Assembly (NCBI GenBank): GCA_032718475.1
Contig: JAUCBJ010006625.1
Span: 1 to 64,000 of the forward strand
Source: Nemertoderma westbladi
Lineage: Eukaryota; Xenacoelomorpha; Nemertodermatida; Nemertodermatidae
Length of the DNA: 64,000 nt
Reading direction: 5' to 3'
Part shown: positions 40,479 to 50,661 of the stretch, in pieces
Layout: each line of letters starts with the position of its first letter
How positions within the stretch are numbered: position 1 is the first letter of the stretch
Made by a program: the position numbers and the translations under genes
The notes under the pieces: model-generated
What the model was told of the DNA's origin: nothing
The model's database searches: none
What the model saw: the letters and a program-made list of their open reading frames with translations, nothing else

Positions 40479-42113
40479 TTGATCAATCCAACTGCACATG
40501 CAGCATTGGACAAAACAGACCAAATCTCTAACCGCATCATCCGTTGCCACTTCTCATGTTCTGGAAGACTGTCTAAGAAGTTTCCTAGGGTGGTTCTGAT
40601 TGTGTGCTACTCTCCAACTAGTGTTGCCCCTGTAGAGGAGGTGGAAAATTTCTACCACAATCTACAAGCAGCTACTGATGGAGTGGATCAGCATGCATTC
40701 TTAACATTCCTGGGAGACTTTAATGCAAGTCTACATCAATCACCTACAACGCCCTGGGTCTATAGCGATAGTGTTAACCGAAATTCCGTCCATCTTCATG
40801 ATTTTATCTCAGCAAATGGATTGTTTTCGGCTGGAACCCAGTTCAAGAAGCGAACTGGAAAGCTATGGACTCATAGAGGACCCAGTGGTCACAAGTCCCA
40901 AATAGACCATATTCTGTTTCGTAGGAAATACAGGAGCTCTATACAAGACTGTAATGCTTTTACACTTCGACCCTTCTCCAGTGATCACCGCCTTATTGTG
41001 GCCAAGGTAAGACTTAGTCTGTGTGCTAGCAGAACAACGAAATCTGCCTTGCCGCGGCATTCAGACTGGTTCAAGTCCTACCTGTCAGACAGAGGTCAAA
41101 CTGTAGTCATTAGCAAATCGCTGTCTACTGTACAAGAGATTACCTGTGGTGTACCGCAAGGTAGTATATTAGGTCCTCTGCTTTTTGTATGCTATGTAAA
41201 TGATATGATAAGTAGTATAGATCCCGATTTTAAACTCATTTTATATGCCGACGACAGTGCTCTTATTTTCTCTCATAAAGATCCTATCCATATTTCCCAA
41301 AAGTTAAGTGCAGTTCTAGAATCCTGTAATGAGTGGTTGGTTGATAATAAGCTATCCATTCACTACGGTAAAACTGAAAGTATTTTGTTTGGTTCCAAAA
41401 GAAAGTTAAAGAAGGTAACTAAGTTTGAAGTCACTAGTAATGGACATAAGATTGAAAATAAAAAGGAAGTTAAATATTTAGGCGCCACATTGGATAACTG
41501 CTTATCAGGAGAAAGTACAGTGAAAAATATTTTCTCGAAAGTTAACAGTAGGCTTAGGTTTCTATACAGAAATAAAAATAGTTTGAACACCGACTCCTGC
41601 AAGTTACTTTGCTCTTCTTTAATACAGTGTCACATGGACTATGCATGCTCTTCTTGGTATGAAGGCTTAACCAAACAGCTTAAATGTAAATTACAAGTAG
41701 CTCAGAATAAAGTAGTACGATTTATTAAAGACTACAAACCTAGGCACCACCTAACTCCAGATGACTTTTCTGAATCTGGACTACTTAACTTAGATAGTAG
41801 AGTTAAGCAGCTACGCCTTAACCATGTGCATAAAGTGTATAATGGTAAATGTCCCAATTACCTAAAACAAAAATTCAACAGAGTACGCGATACACACTCT
41901 TACAGTACCAGAGCTAGTGCTTCAAACTTCTACCTCCCGAATTGTAAATCCTTTGAATCTGATACTTTCTTTTTTAACGGCATAAAAAATTGGAACGCTC
42001 TGCCTAATGAAATTAAAAACCTAAATAATCAACATTCTTTTAAATCTGCAGTTAAATCTCATATCCGTGTGCAATGTAAAAATAGGTACAATAGTCCTAC
42101 AGTAAGTTATTAG
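40479..42113 (+). pseudogene. Chimeric 544-codon ORF: LINE A endonuclease fused to a CR1/L2-like RT
   Basis: The first ~190 codons are LINE A endonuclease. From 41066 the frame passes without a stop into the RT of a different LINE: WFKSYLSDRGQTVVI, GVPQGSILGPLLF, YADDSALIF. It ends with the usual C-terminal block (WNALPNEIKNL). The fusion is an accident of insertion in frame, as shown by the 8-bp duplication at both ends of the insert, so it should not be read as one native protein. Confidence 0.85.
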
Positions 42114-42444
42114 TTTATTAATTATTTACTATTTATACTGTAATTACGTTTTATAATAAATTGTTCTGTACATTACATCTTTATCGTTGAGTCGGGCATT
42201 GTCACGCTCTCGGTAAAGTTGTACATGTACATAGTGTAATTACGTTTTATATTGGTTTTAGGTTAGCGTAGTGTAATATTGTATTTGTAACCAAGTAACA
42301 TAAAGGACCCCCTTGGAAATAAGCTGCAAAGCTTTAGGGGTAATCCTATATGTTATGTTGGACAATACATTTATACCGGTACATTGTTTGGTGTATTTGT
42401 TATTGTTTTTACATAATGTATAAATAAATCTATATCTATCTATA
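41066..42444 (+). mobile_element. 5'-truncated CR1/L2-like LINE nested in LINE A
   Basis: Flanked by the 8-bp duplication CATTCAGA (41058-41065 and 42445-42452). It starts within the RT domain, stops at TAG 42111-42113, and has a 330-bp 3' UTR ending in TCTATATCTATCTATA, the short microsatellite tail typical of this group. Confidence 0.9.
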
Positions 42445-44729
42445 CATTCAGAAGTGCCGAAATGACCTCTATAAGGCACAGAAAGAGTCCCGACTCAAAC
42501 AGACTACAGCGGCCAAGACTGCAGTTAAGGCTGCATCTAGGTCCCTGAACAGGCAGTATCTAGGTCCCTGAACAGGCAGTACTCTGTTAATCTGCAGGAG
42601 TTAATAAACCAACAGGTTGATGCCATCAATGATGCAGACAACAGCAGGCAATCATCCCAGGCATGGAAATCGATCAACTTGCTTACTGGGCGGAAAAGAC
42701 AACCAACCACCAAGGTTAAGGCAGAAGCACCAGCCGATCGCCTCAATGGTTGCAAGGCCCACTTTGAAAAGCCCTTCAATAATGACAATCAATAATATAA
42801 TAATGACAATCATCCCAGGCATGGAAATCGATCAACTTGCTGACTGGGCAGAAAACAGAAAAGCAACCAACCACCAAACCAAGGTTAAGGCAAAGTAACC
42901 AGCCAATCGTCTCAATGGTTGGAAGGCCCACTTTGATAAGCTTCTTAATAATGACAGGGTATTGCCTGATAACTTTATAGAAGTAAAAGTGTCTGAGACT
43001 GTACTCCCAGATATTCCAATTGGCAATATCTCCTTTGATGAAGTGAAGGCTGCTGCAAAGAGCATTAAGACCAATCGTGCCAGTTGAGTAGATGGTGTTC
43101 CCCCTGAGGTCTTTAAAATACCTGAGTGTTTAAAGCTCATCTATCCCATCATAGTAGACATGTACCGAACAACAAGAGTCCCACAAGAAATGAAAACAAA
43201 TAAGTTGGTGCCAGTTCCCAAGAAGGGCAACCTAACACTCTATGGTTCTTTTCGGGTAATCTCATTGATCTCGATTGCTGCAAAGCTATACAATAGAATT
43301 CTATTACATCGCATCAGGGATCCCATTGAGAGACTGCTCCGTGGAAATCAGAATGGGTTCTGTAAAGGTCGTGGGACAATGGAGCCCATTTTGGCACTTA
43401 GAAGGATAATTGAAGAGTTATCAAAAAAGAAAGACAGGCATCTGGCTGTTATCTTTGTTGACTTCTTCAAGGCCTTTGATTCAGTCTCTCGCTCACGTCA
43501 GCATGTTCAGCATACTTTCATTTTATGGGATTCCTGATTAAATTATTGCAGCAATCAGATAAGTATACGATTGTTCGACAACACTTGTGTCTACTGTTGA
43601 CGGTGACACAGAACCATTTGAAGTATTATGGGGCGTCCTCCAAGGAGACACACTTGCACCATTCTTGTTCATTATTGTGGTTGTCTATGTTCTACGCATG
43701 TCCTTAGATCATCATAATGATGATGGGGTGATGGTAGCTCCACTTACTGGCTCCAGAAGTCGAGGAAATCCTGCCAAGTACCTAACTGATCTAGACTTTG
43801 CTGATGACTTAGGAGTACTCTCAGAATCACTAGAGGGAGCCCTACGGCTCCTCAGCTCATTAGAACAGGCTGCTTCTAGTGTTGGTCTTTTTATTAACTC
43901 TAAAAATTCCAAAATGTTTACAGCTAACTTTGAAAGTCCTCAGCAAGTCTCTGACCGGATGAGCATATAAGCTCAAAGGATGGTATGCTTGAGCATGTGG
44001 ACGACTTCTGTTACCTGGGATCATGGATCCGGAAGTCAGGTGAGGGAGGACCTTCGAATATGTAAGGGAAAGGCATGGGCAGCCTTGAATAGGCTTTCCA
44101 GGATTTGGAAGTCACAGAGAATTAATCGGAAACTTAAGGTCCGATTATTTAGAGCAGCAGTAGTTCCAGTACTCCTCTATGGGAGTCCATGCTGGGGTCT
44201 AACTGCTGAGGACACCAAATCTTTGAATGGCACATTCAAAAGAATGCTGCGCCGGGTTCATTGTGTCAAGTAGAATGCACACATCTCCATCCAGACACTA
44301 TATAACATTGGAGGTGTCTCATTGGTTCCCCCAAGCTTGACACTAGAACAAAGTCGCCTCCACTTTGCAGGACATTGCTTTCGCCGTGAGGACCAGCCAG
44401 TGCATAATCTTGTGCTTTGGCAGCCTCATGGAGTGAATAAGCATGGTGGACAGTCCATGACTTTCTTGAGACGCATCTTAAAGGACACTGGCTTGAAGAT
44501 GCGGATGATCTAGCTCTCATGGGGAGGCGTTGTGGCGGCGCAATTTTGTCGACAAGCCGGCATAGCATTCTTAAAAATGCAGCTGCAATGCAGCATGCCG
44601 ATCCTAGTAGTAGTAGTATATTTCCATACACTTTAATATGCAGTTGTTCTTGTTCATTATTGTTCATTAGACTCAGTTGTTTCGTAATAATTTTTAGAAA
44701 TATACATAACATGCTTAGGCCTACATGAT

Positions 44730-44970
44730 CCAAAGTGTGTAAATTCCGACTCCACTTTGCGGACAATGCTTTCGCCGCGAGGACCAGCTAGAGCACTATC
44801 TTGTGATTTAGCGCCTTCATGGAGAAAAGCATGTTTGGCAGCCCATGATTTTATCAAGATGCCTCTTAAAATTAAAATGGAAATTCATGGCGGCATGGCT
44901 GATAGTGAGTTAGCGATGCATTTTTTTCTATTAGTCGGCATATCATTCTTAACACCAGCTGCAATATAGA
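44730..44970 (+). pseudogene. Old LINE A 3'-end relic
   Basis: A diverged second copy of the LINE A tail (CGACTCCACTTTGCGGACAA, GGACCAGCTAGAGCACTATC, GGCATATCATTCTTAACACC) just after the main copy. Also present in copy B at 61865-62107, so it predates the duplication. Confidence 0.75.
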
Positions 44971-45139
44971 ATAACGATTATAGATAGATGTAAGTAGTTA
45001 TTGCTGTTATTATTACTAAATGACGTAAATATTTATTTATATATTTATTTAGTTGAGATTATTAGTTAAGAATTTTGCGAAGAGCATAAAATGCAATAAA
45101 AGATGTTATAAATAATTGAGCACCCCTTCCATTTAATCG

Positions 45140-45420
45140 GAGCGAAAGTCTGACATGTACCGACCATCGGGTACACCAAGGAGCGCAGTCTGACATGTAC
45201 CGACCATCGGGTACACCAAGGAGCGCAGTCTGACATGTACCGACCATCGGGTACACCAAGGAGCGCAGTCTGACATGTACCGACCATCGGGTACACCAAG
45301 GAGCGCAGTCTGACATGTACCGACCATCGGGTACACCAAGGAGCGCAGTCTGACATGTACCGACCATCGGGTACACCAAGGAGCGCAGTCTGACATGTAC
45401 CGACCATCGGGTACACCAAG
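45140..45420. repeat. 40-bp tandem array, seven copies
   Basis: Unit GAGCGCAGTCTGACATGTAC plus CGACCATCGGGTACACCAAG, exactly 40 bp, units near-identical. Copy B (62296-62449) has four. Each unit holds the imperfect palindrome GTACCGACCATCGGGTAC. All minus-strand frames are open because 40 is not a multiple of 3 and no frame contains a stop. Confidence 0.95.
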
Positions 45421-45964
45421 TAGATATAAGTACTCTTAATAGAAAAAATATGCTGACAGTGCCAGTCTGACTGCTTACAGATAGCAGCAAAAGTACTTTG
45501 TCACGTCATTATTCTATCAATCAGTCAGAGTTGAGCAGCCAGCAATCAAACCGGCTCATAAAAAGCAGGAAATCTCTTAGGCATATTGCGCTTTGTAAAT
45601 TTGGCTAATTGGAGATGCAGCAAACCATTTGCTTTGTTATGCTGGGTGTGGTCATACATAGAGTTTATCTAGTTAGAGAGACAGAGAGAGATACAGTACC
45701 ATAGATTCCACATTATTAACAATATAACTTTGACGAAATCAATTTACAATTTATTTATTTTAATTTATTTGACTTGGTTCTTCCGTACACTTTTCACCAA
45801 ATTTTAATAAAATAAAATAAGTATTTACATACTTGTGTGTAAAGTAGCTCTTGGCTTTATTTTCACTCACTCACTTACGTTCGTTCGTGTAACAAAGCAC
45901 TCGGATCATCACACAGTAAAGTACTTTGCAACAAGGATGTATGTATATTGAAAGAACATCGTGG

Positions 45965-46122
45965 GTAATGTGGGAGAAGGGTATAGAAAGATATAGGAAA
46001 AGGCAAACAAAACGTAAAAGGAGCAGTTATAAGCTGTCTGCCTCTAATAGTTCTTCAGGTAAGTATAATAAAAATTACGATATTACATCAGTAGCTCGAC
46101 AGGCAGACTAATTAGAGCCAAA
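45965..46122 (+). repeat. Left arm of a 2.2-kb inverted repeat
   Basis: About 160 bp matching the reverse complement of 47988-48155 at roughly 80%, e.g. TTACGATATTACATCAGTAG, GACAGGCAGACTAATTAGAG and AGAAAGATATAGG. Includes TTCTTCAGGTAAGTA, which looks like a splice donor. Present in copy B at 62997-63158. Confidence 0.75.
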
Positions 46123-46152
46123 TCAGACAGAACATTAGAGCGGGAGGGTCTT

Positions 46153-46365
46153 AGGACGTTAGTGCCCGCGAGATATCAGTGCCCTCGGGCACTAAAGTCA
46201 AAGTACCTTTAGTGCCCGCGGTCACGTAGTCGCATTATCACGGGCACTAATGTCCCATGGGACGTTAGTGCGCGCGAGACGTTAGTGCCCGCGAGACATT
46301 AGTGCCCGCGAGACATTAGTGCCCGCGAGACATTAGTGCCCGAGAGATTTTAGTGCCCGCCTAGT
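46153..46365. repeat. 17-bp array (GACATTAGTGCCCGCGA), both orientations
   Basis: Units repeat with a 17-bp period from 46258 to 46360. Before them lie inverted copies (GCGGGCACTAATG, GGGCACTAAAG). Copy B has the same at 63184-63409 and a further inverted group at 63893-64000. Confidence 0.85.
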
Positions 46366-46778
46366 GACTTAATCAGTATATTTAATAAATACTGGAGGCG
46401 GGATATTTCCCGCTTCTTTAGTTCCTGCTGATGCAAACGAGTCGTTACTTTCTTCAAACTTCTAAGGTAATTTCCAGTCTTTAGTTCCCGCATCTCGTTA
46501 TTTAACATTTTAATTTCAACTTGGATATTTTATCATTTAAAAAATAGATTAACCTCAGTTAGACATAGTAGCATTTATATTATTTGGTTTTGCGGTAAAG
46601 TTTTCAAGGAATGAGGATTAAGCAACAGCGTTTGATTGTTTATAAATAACCGACTTTTGATTGAGTATACTTAATTTGTTTAACTTTACTGGAGACTGTG
46701 TGTAATAAAAAAAAACAAGGTGCAGTACTACAGTATAATCGTCGGAGGACGCACTAACCAATATATTTTAGTAATTAA

Positions 46779-47651
46779 GGGGGGGTATACCCCCCCTCAG
46801 GTAAAATTTTCAAATTGTTGTTTCTTTATTTCATCTAGTGCGGAATTTAATGAGGATTACAAATCTGAAAACCGCTTAGTGAGACCTCTTTCAGTTCTCG
46901 AGTTATCACTGTTTTTCCGTATGACGGTCTGTCCGTCAAATTGTAAGAAAGACAGAAGACCGACAGACAGACAGACAGACTAGATTCCACCAAAAATTAA
47001 AACTGACATCGGAAATGAAATCAGCGACCCCGAAAACCCCCGTAATGAACATTTTAGCTCGTTGGTGTGCATCCTTCGTGCCGGAAATAATTAACCAACC
47101 AGAACGCAGACAGCCAATTTTGGCGGGACAGTTTAAACTTTGAAGGGCATTTTCTCGGAATGCCATTTTTCATTTTCAAATTACTACTCCTCCGTCATTT
47201 TTTAACCAATTTTCTTCGTTTATGGCTCATTCGAACGAGCTTTGGAAGCTCTTTAAAAGTTATCTTATGGAATTTTGATAAATATTACCATTTTTTCTAA
47301 TTAGCCAATTTTAATTAAAAATATGATAATTAATTAATTAATTTAATTAATTAAAATAAAAATGGCTAATTAAAAATTCTATAAGATAACTTTTGTAGAG
47401 TCGATCACGCTGAGTCCAATAAAGTTGGTTTCAAGAAATTTGGACCAAAATTGAGGGACTAGTAGCAATTTTAGTGAAATCTTTAATTCCGCCGCCAGCC
47501 GCTAGGGGGAGGCTATAAATTTTCAAATTTTTCTATAAAGGCTATTTGGCCTTCCATACAGTGGTTGACCATAACAAAATAGCAATATTATCATTTAACA
47601 CTAATTGACAGCCATTTTAAAAAAAGGTTCATGGGGGGGTATACCCCCCCC
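46779..47651. mobile_element. TTAA-type (piggyBac-like) non-autonomous element
   Basis: 873 bp bounded by the palindromic end GGGGGGGTATACCCCCCC on both sides and by TTAA (46775-46778 and 47652-47655). Copy B has the uninterrupted site TAGTAATTAATTAATGATT with a single TTAA (63704-63707), so the insertion followed the duplication, or excised precisely from B. Interior inverted repeats AAAAGTTATCTTATGGAATT and its partner (about 47254 and 47371) bracket an AT-rich centre. No transposase is encoded. Confidence 0.85.
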
Positions 47652-47987
47652 TTAATTAATGATTTCAAGAAAAATACTCAGTCGACTGTCTGACATTTTG
47701 TCGACGAGTTAAAAGAAAAGTAGTACTTTTAGTTAATTAAATTAGGGAATTAATTAAATTAGTGTATGTTAATCGGACCCCAATCGGTAATCCGCGTGGC
47801 CAAAGTAATAAAATTTAAATAATAATAAAAATTATTATTATTTTATTGTTCTAACACATTGCAATTGAGGACTACCATTGGTAGTCCGTGGGTTAATGGT
47901 TAATTTTTGTCCTACACTTTGGGCTCTTTATTAGTTGATAAATTGGTATAATCTTTAGTACCTCATTTTCGCGGTTTATTCAACATA

Positions 47988-48155
47988 ATTGGCTCTAATT
48001 AGTCTGCCTGTCGTGCTACTGCTGTAATATCGTAATTTTGATTGTACTTACCTGAAGAAGGTAGAAAACTGTATTAGAGGCAGAAAACTTGTAACGCTCT
48101 TTTTACCTTTTGTTTGCGGGAGTCTGCCTTTCCCTATATCTTTCTAAGTATGTAT
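47988..48155 (-). repeat. Right arm of the 2.2-kb inverted repeat
   Basis: Reverse complement of 45965-46122. It lies beyond the end of the duplicated block, so copy B lacks it. Confidence 0.75.
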
Positions 48156-50012
48156 GTAGTTTTTCTCAAAAATTGTAACATTACGAAATGATTGTGGGGC
48201 GAGCGACGAAAGTAAGCGAGCTTAGCATACAGGTACCACTAACTCAATCGGTGTGTCTGTTGTTCTGTTGATCTGTTGTGTCCAATTTTAAACGTTAATA
48301 ACTCAGCCAAATGTTAATGAAATTTAACCAAACTTGGTACACATGTTGTTTGGCAAAAGTTTAGAAATTTTCCAAGTTGAATTTCCGTGTGGCCTTCGAG
48401 AAGCTAAGATAATAGCAATTAATTAGTTAATTAAGTTGTTTACGGTAAAAACTGCATTTTCAACCTGCCTTTTAAAGGAAATTAATTGTTTTACAGTATA
48501 AGATTTAAATAATTATACTTAAAAATTATACAGATGTAATCCCTATACCCCATTCTATTATAGTTTTTAATTAGTTCAAGTGATTTGCTTTAATAAATGT
48601 GTCTTTAATTGATCTAAATCGTAATTAAAGCGGCACAATTATTGAGTACAAATTTAATCCTGCCCATTATTGGTCAACATAGCCTCTCTGCGGGGGTGTA
48701 GAGCTGCTAGCTGGCTGGGAGATGTTGGTGTAGCCTTACCAGAGGGGAATTGTACTGTAATAGGCAGCCAGTAGTATTGCTATAGCAACCTAGACATAAC
48801 TCCAACCATACACTGCCTGTATTTCAATTCCTATTGACTCTATACTATAAATGTTGTATTACTTACTATCTCAGGTGACAGAAGATATAATGACTGTTGT
48901 AGGCTTATATCTGAAATAGTTTATTCCGCAATATATTTGTCTGGTTATTTTTTAATTGAATTTTTGCAAAGTAGTAAAATTAATGTTCTTAAAAATAATA
49001 TTATTATTTTATATGTAACCTAGGAAATTATCTACATTTTTTCGCTGCAGCTTTAAGAGTGTACATTGATTTAATATTATTTCAATACCCATATTACTCT
49101 ACATCGGCATACGATGCGTTGGCGTTGTATCACACATCTCAACATAGATGTATCAGCAGTTACTCGCACAGTTTCGAAACTTCGCATAGTTATAACTGTA
49201 TAAAGATCGTCAGTCTTGGTTTAGGAGAAATATTTTAATGCAAAACAGGACCTCGAGCGCAACGAGGCATATAATGAAGACGAGTACTGCGTAGACTATA
49301 TTCCTATAAACCATACCTGGCTTCGCCTATTGAAGGCATCAGTAGTTATAAAGATCGTCCGTCAGTCTGCGTTTAGGAAGTATGTTTAAATACAAAACAG
49401 GACGAGCACAACGACGTTTATAATAATGAAGACGAGTACTGCCTACTGCGTTGATTATATTCCTATAAACCATACCTGGCTTCGCCTATTGAAGGCATCG
49501 GTAGTTATAAAGTACTCGTGGGTGGGAAGGGTGAGGGGGGGGGGGGGGGGGGAGTGCAGATTAAAAGGGGTGAACACGTGCTGTCCCCCTTTCTTTGATT
49601 GATTGGTGGTGTGGGTAAATTTCTCAAAACCTGATTTTGTGATACAGTCGCTCAATTGTAATCTGTATCTGATAACTGAGCCTCGTCCTGCGCGATGGCC
49701 CCACGAACGTGTATATATATTATAAGTGATATAAACTGCACAAATTAAATTAGTTGCTGTATAAATAAATGTAAAAATGACATATATTATGTTATAAAAA
49801 AGTTAGCTTATGTTTATGGTGGCGTTTGGAGCCATGTTAATAGTTTATAGCTACTGGTTATTATTAATCCGGTAGGTATTGCAGTAGGCCTATCTGGCTG
49901 CCAGGCAATTAATTATAAATGCCACCTATTGTTTAAGTGGTAACCAATGACGCCGTAACTTTACATCTCGCCGTCATCGGTTATCACATAACACCTTTTA
50001 CAGTTTATATGC
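48156..50012. other. Gene-less stretch
   Basis: No gene seen. It contains the two-copy repeat 49189-49510, a poly-G tract near 49537-49553, and the word GTGGGGCGAGCGACGAA near 48195, which also occurs with variations near 34155. Confidence 0.5.
49189..49510. repeat. Two-copy tandem repeat, about 155 bp
   Basis: Both copies share TATAAAGATCGTC, AATGAAGACGAGTACTGC, ATTCCTATAAACCATACCTG and CTTCGCCTATTGAAGGCATC, diverging in between. Confidence 0.85.
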
Positions 50013-50660
50013 TTTGGGGAATGAGGACCTGGCAACAGAGTGTATGCTCCTCGTGGATGCTTCCAACGCATTCAATTGCCTGAGCCAGCCAGCCACCCTG
50101 TGGAATGCACGGCTGTGCCCTCAACTGCAAACATCTAATTATAAAGAGGCATAATGAGTTGCATGAGGTGTTCGGGGACCCGATTTCGAGTGCATTCAGA
50201 GGATCCTGCATCCAACGGGAGGTGACCATGTCCTCTGGGTATCTGGACAGAGACGGCTGTGAGGTGGGAGGGGTACGGGCAGATCTTCTGGCAAGGGGTG
50301 CCTGGGTCAATCAGAGGGTTGTGTCATTGGACAGCGATTATTAACGCCGACACCCCCTCATACAGCAACAGACCCGTCAACTCCATCCTCGAATAACGCA
50401 TCCATGTAAAGAAGTCGCATTACAGCATGTGAGGCAAAGAGGATCTCGTTCACACTCCTTGTTGGAACCACAGACGGGGTCTGGTGCAAGGAGGCTGAGA
50501 TATTCATCCAGCACCTTGCAGAGACTCTGGTCACCAGGGTTGAGGGAAATGCATTCGCAAGGGTTGGCCTTGGTGATGGGCGGCGTCCACAGGCATCTAC
50601 AGTTCGCGTTGTTGCGGTCCAACTCACTGTGTCTTTGAGGGGGTCGCACTGCCCTTCTAA
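50013..50660 (+). pseudogene. Degraded retroelement pol fragment (DIRS/YR-like RT family)
   Basis: In one frame 50029-50154 reads NEDLATECMLLVDASNAFNC, with the RT motif A form V-D-A-S-N-A-F-N. After stops and shifts, 50343-50400 gives DTPSYSNRPVNSILE and 50427-50660 gives CEAKRISFTLLVGTTDGVWC, then EAEIFIQHLAETLV. These resemble segments downstream of RT in DIRS-like elements. Several stops and frameshifts rule out a working gene. The overlapping Cys-rich minus frames here are shadows. Confidence 0.45.
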
Positions 50661-50661
50661 G

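Larger units (their letters stand above)
40305..44620 (+). mobile_element. LINE A (APE-type non-LTR retrotransposon), broken, with nested LINE
   Basis: The endonuclease part starts near 40310 (SAVGVKEHRMQTG) and includes FLGDFNASLH and SQIDHILF..SSDHRLI. It is interrupted at 41058 by another LINE and resumes at 42453. The RT part runs 42480-44280 with frameshifts: VPVPKKGNLTLYGSFRVI, RGNQNGFCKGRGT, AVIFVDFFKAFDSVSR, TDLDFADDLGVL. It then has a C-terminal part with LLYGSPCWGLT and a FAGHCFRRED box. The 3' end is (TAG)n at 44605-44619. Clade is RTE/CR1-like but not settled. Other copies are at 28.2-28.9, 30.8-31.3, 53.8-55.0 (minus) and 60.2-61.8 kb. Confidence 0.8.
36891..47772. repeat. Segmental duplication, copy A
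   Basis: Collinear with 56832-63825 and highly similar wherever both are present: MULE TIR end, trypsin gene, LINE A, 40-bp array and 17-bp array. Copy A has in addition the nested LINE (41066-42444), the middle of LINE A and a MITE (46779-47651). The left breakpoint is inside a Mutator-like TIR, and the right one lies after TAGTGTATGTTAAT. Confidence 0.9.

Noticed and set aside
45140-45420. CRISPR-like direct repeats
   Set aside because: Units are contiguous with no unique spacers, in an animal genome; an ordinary minisatellite.
45062-45490. Minus-strand frames of 87-142 codons over the 40-bp array
   Set aside because: Translation of a minisatellite with no stop in any phase; no ATG context, domain or conservation beyond the repeat.
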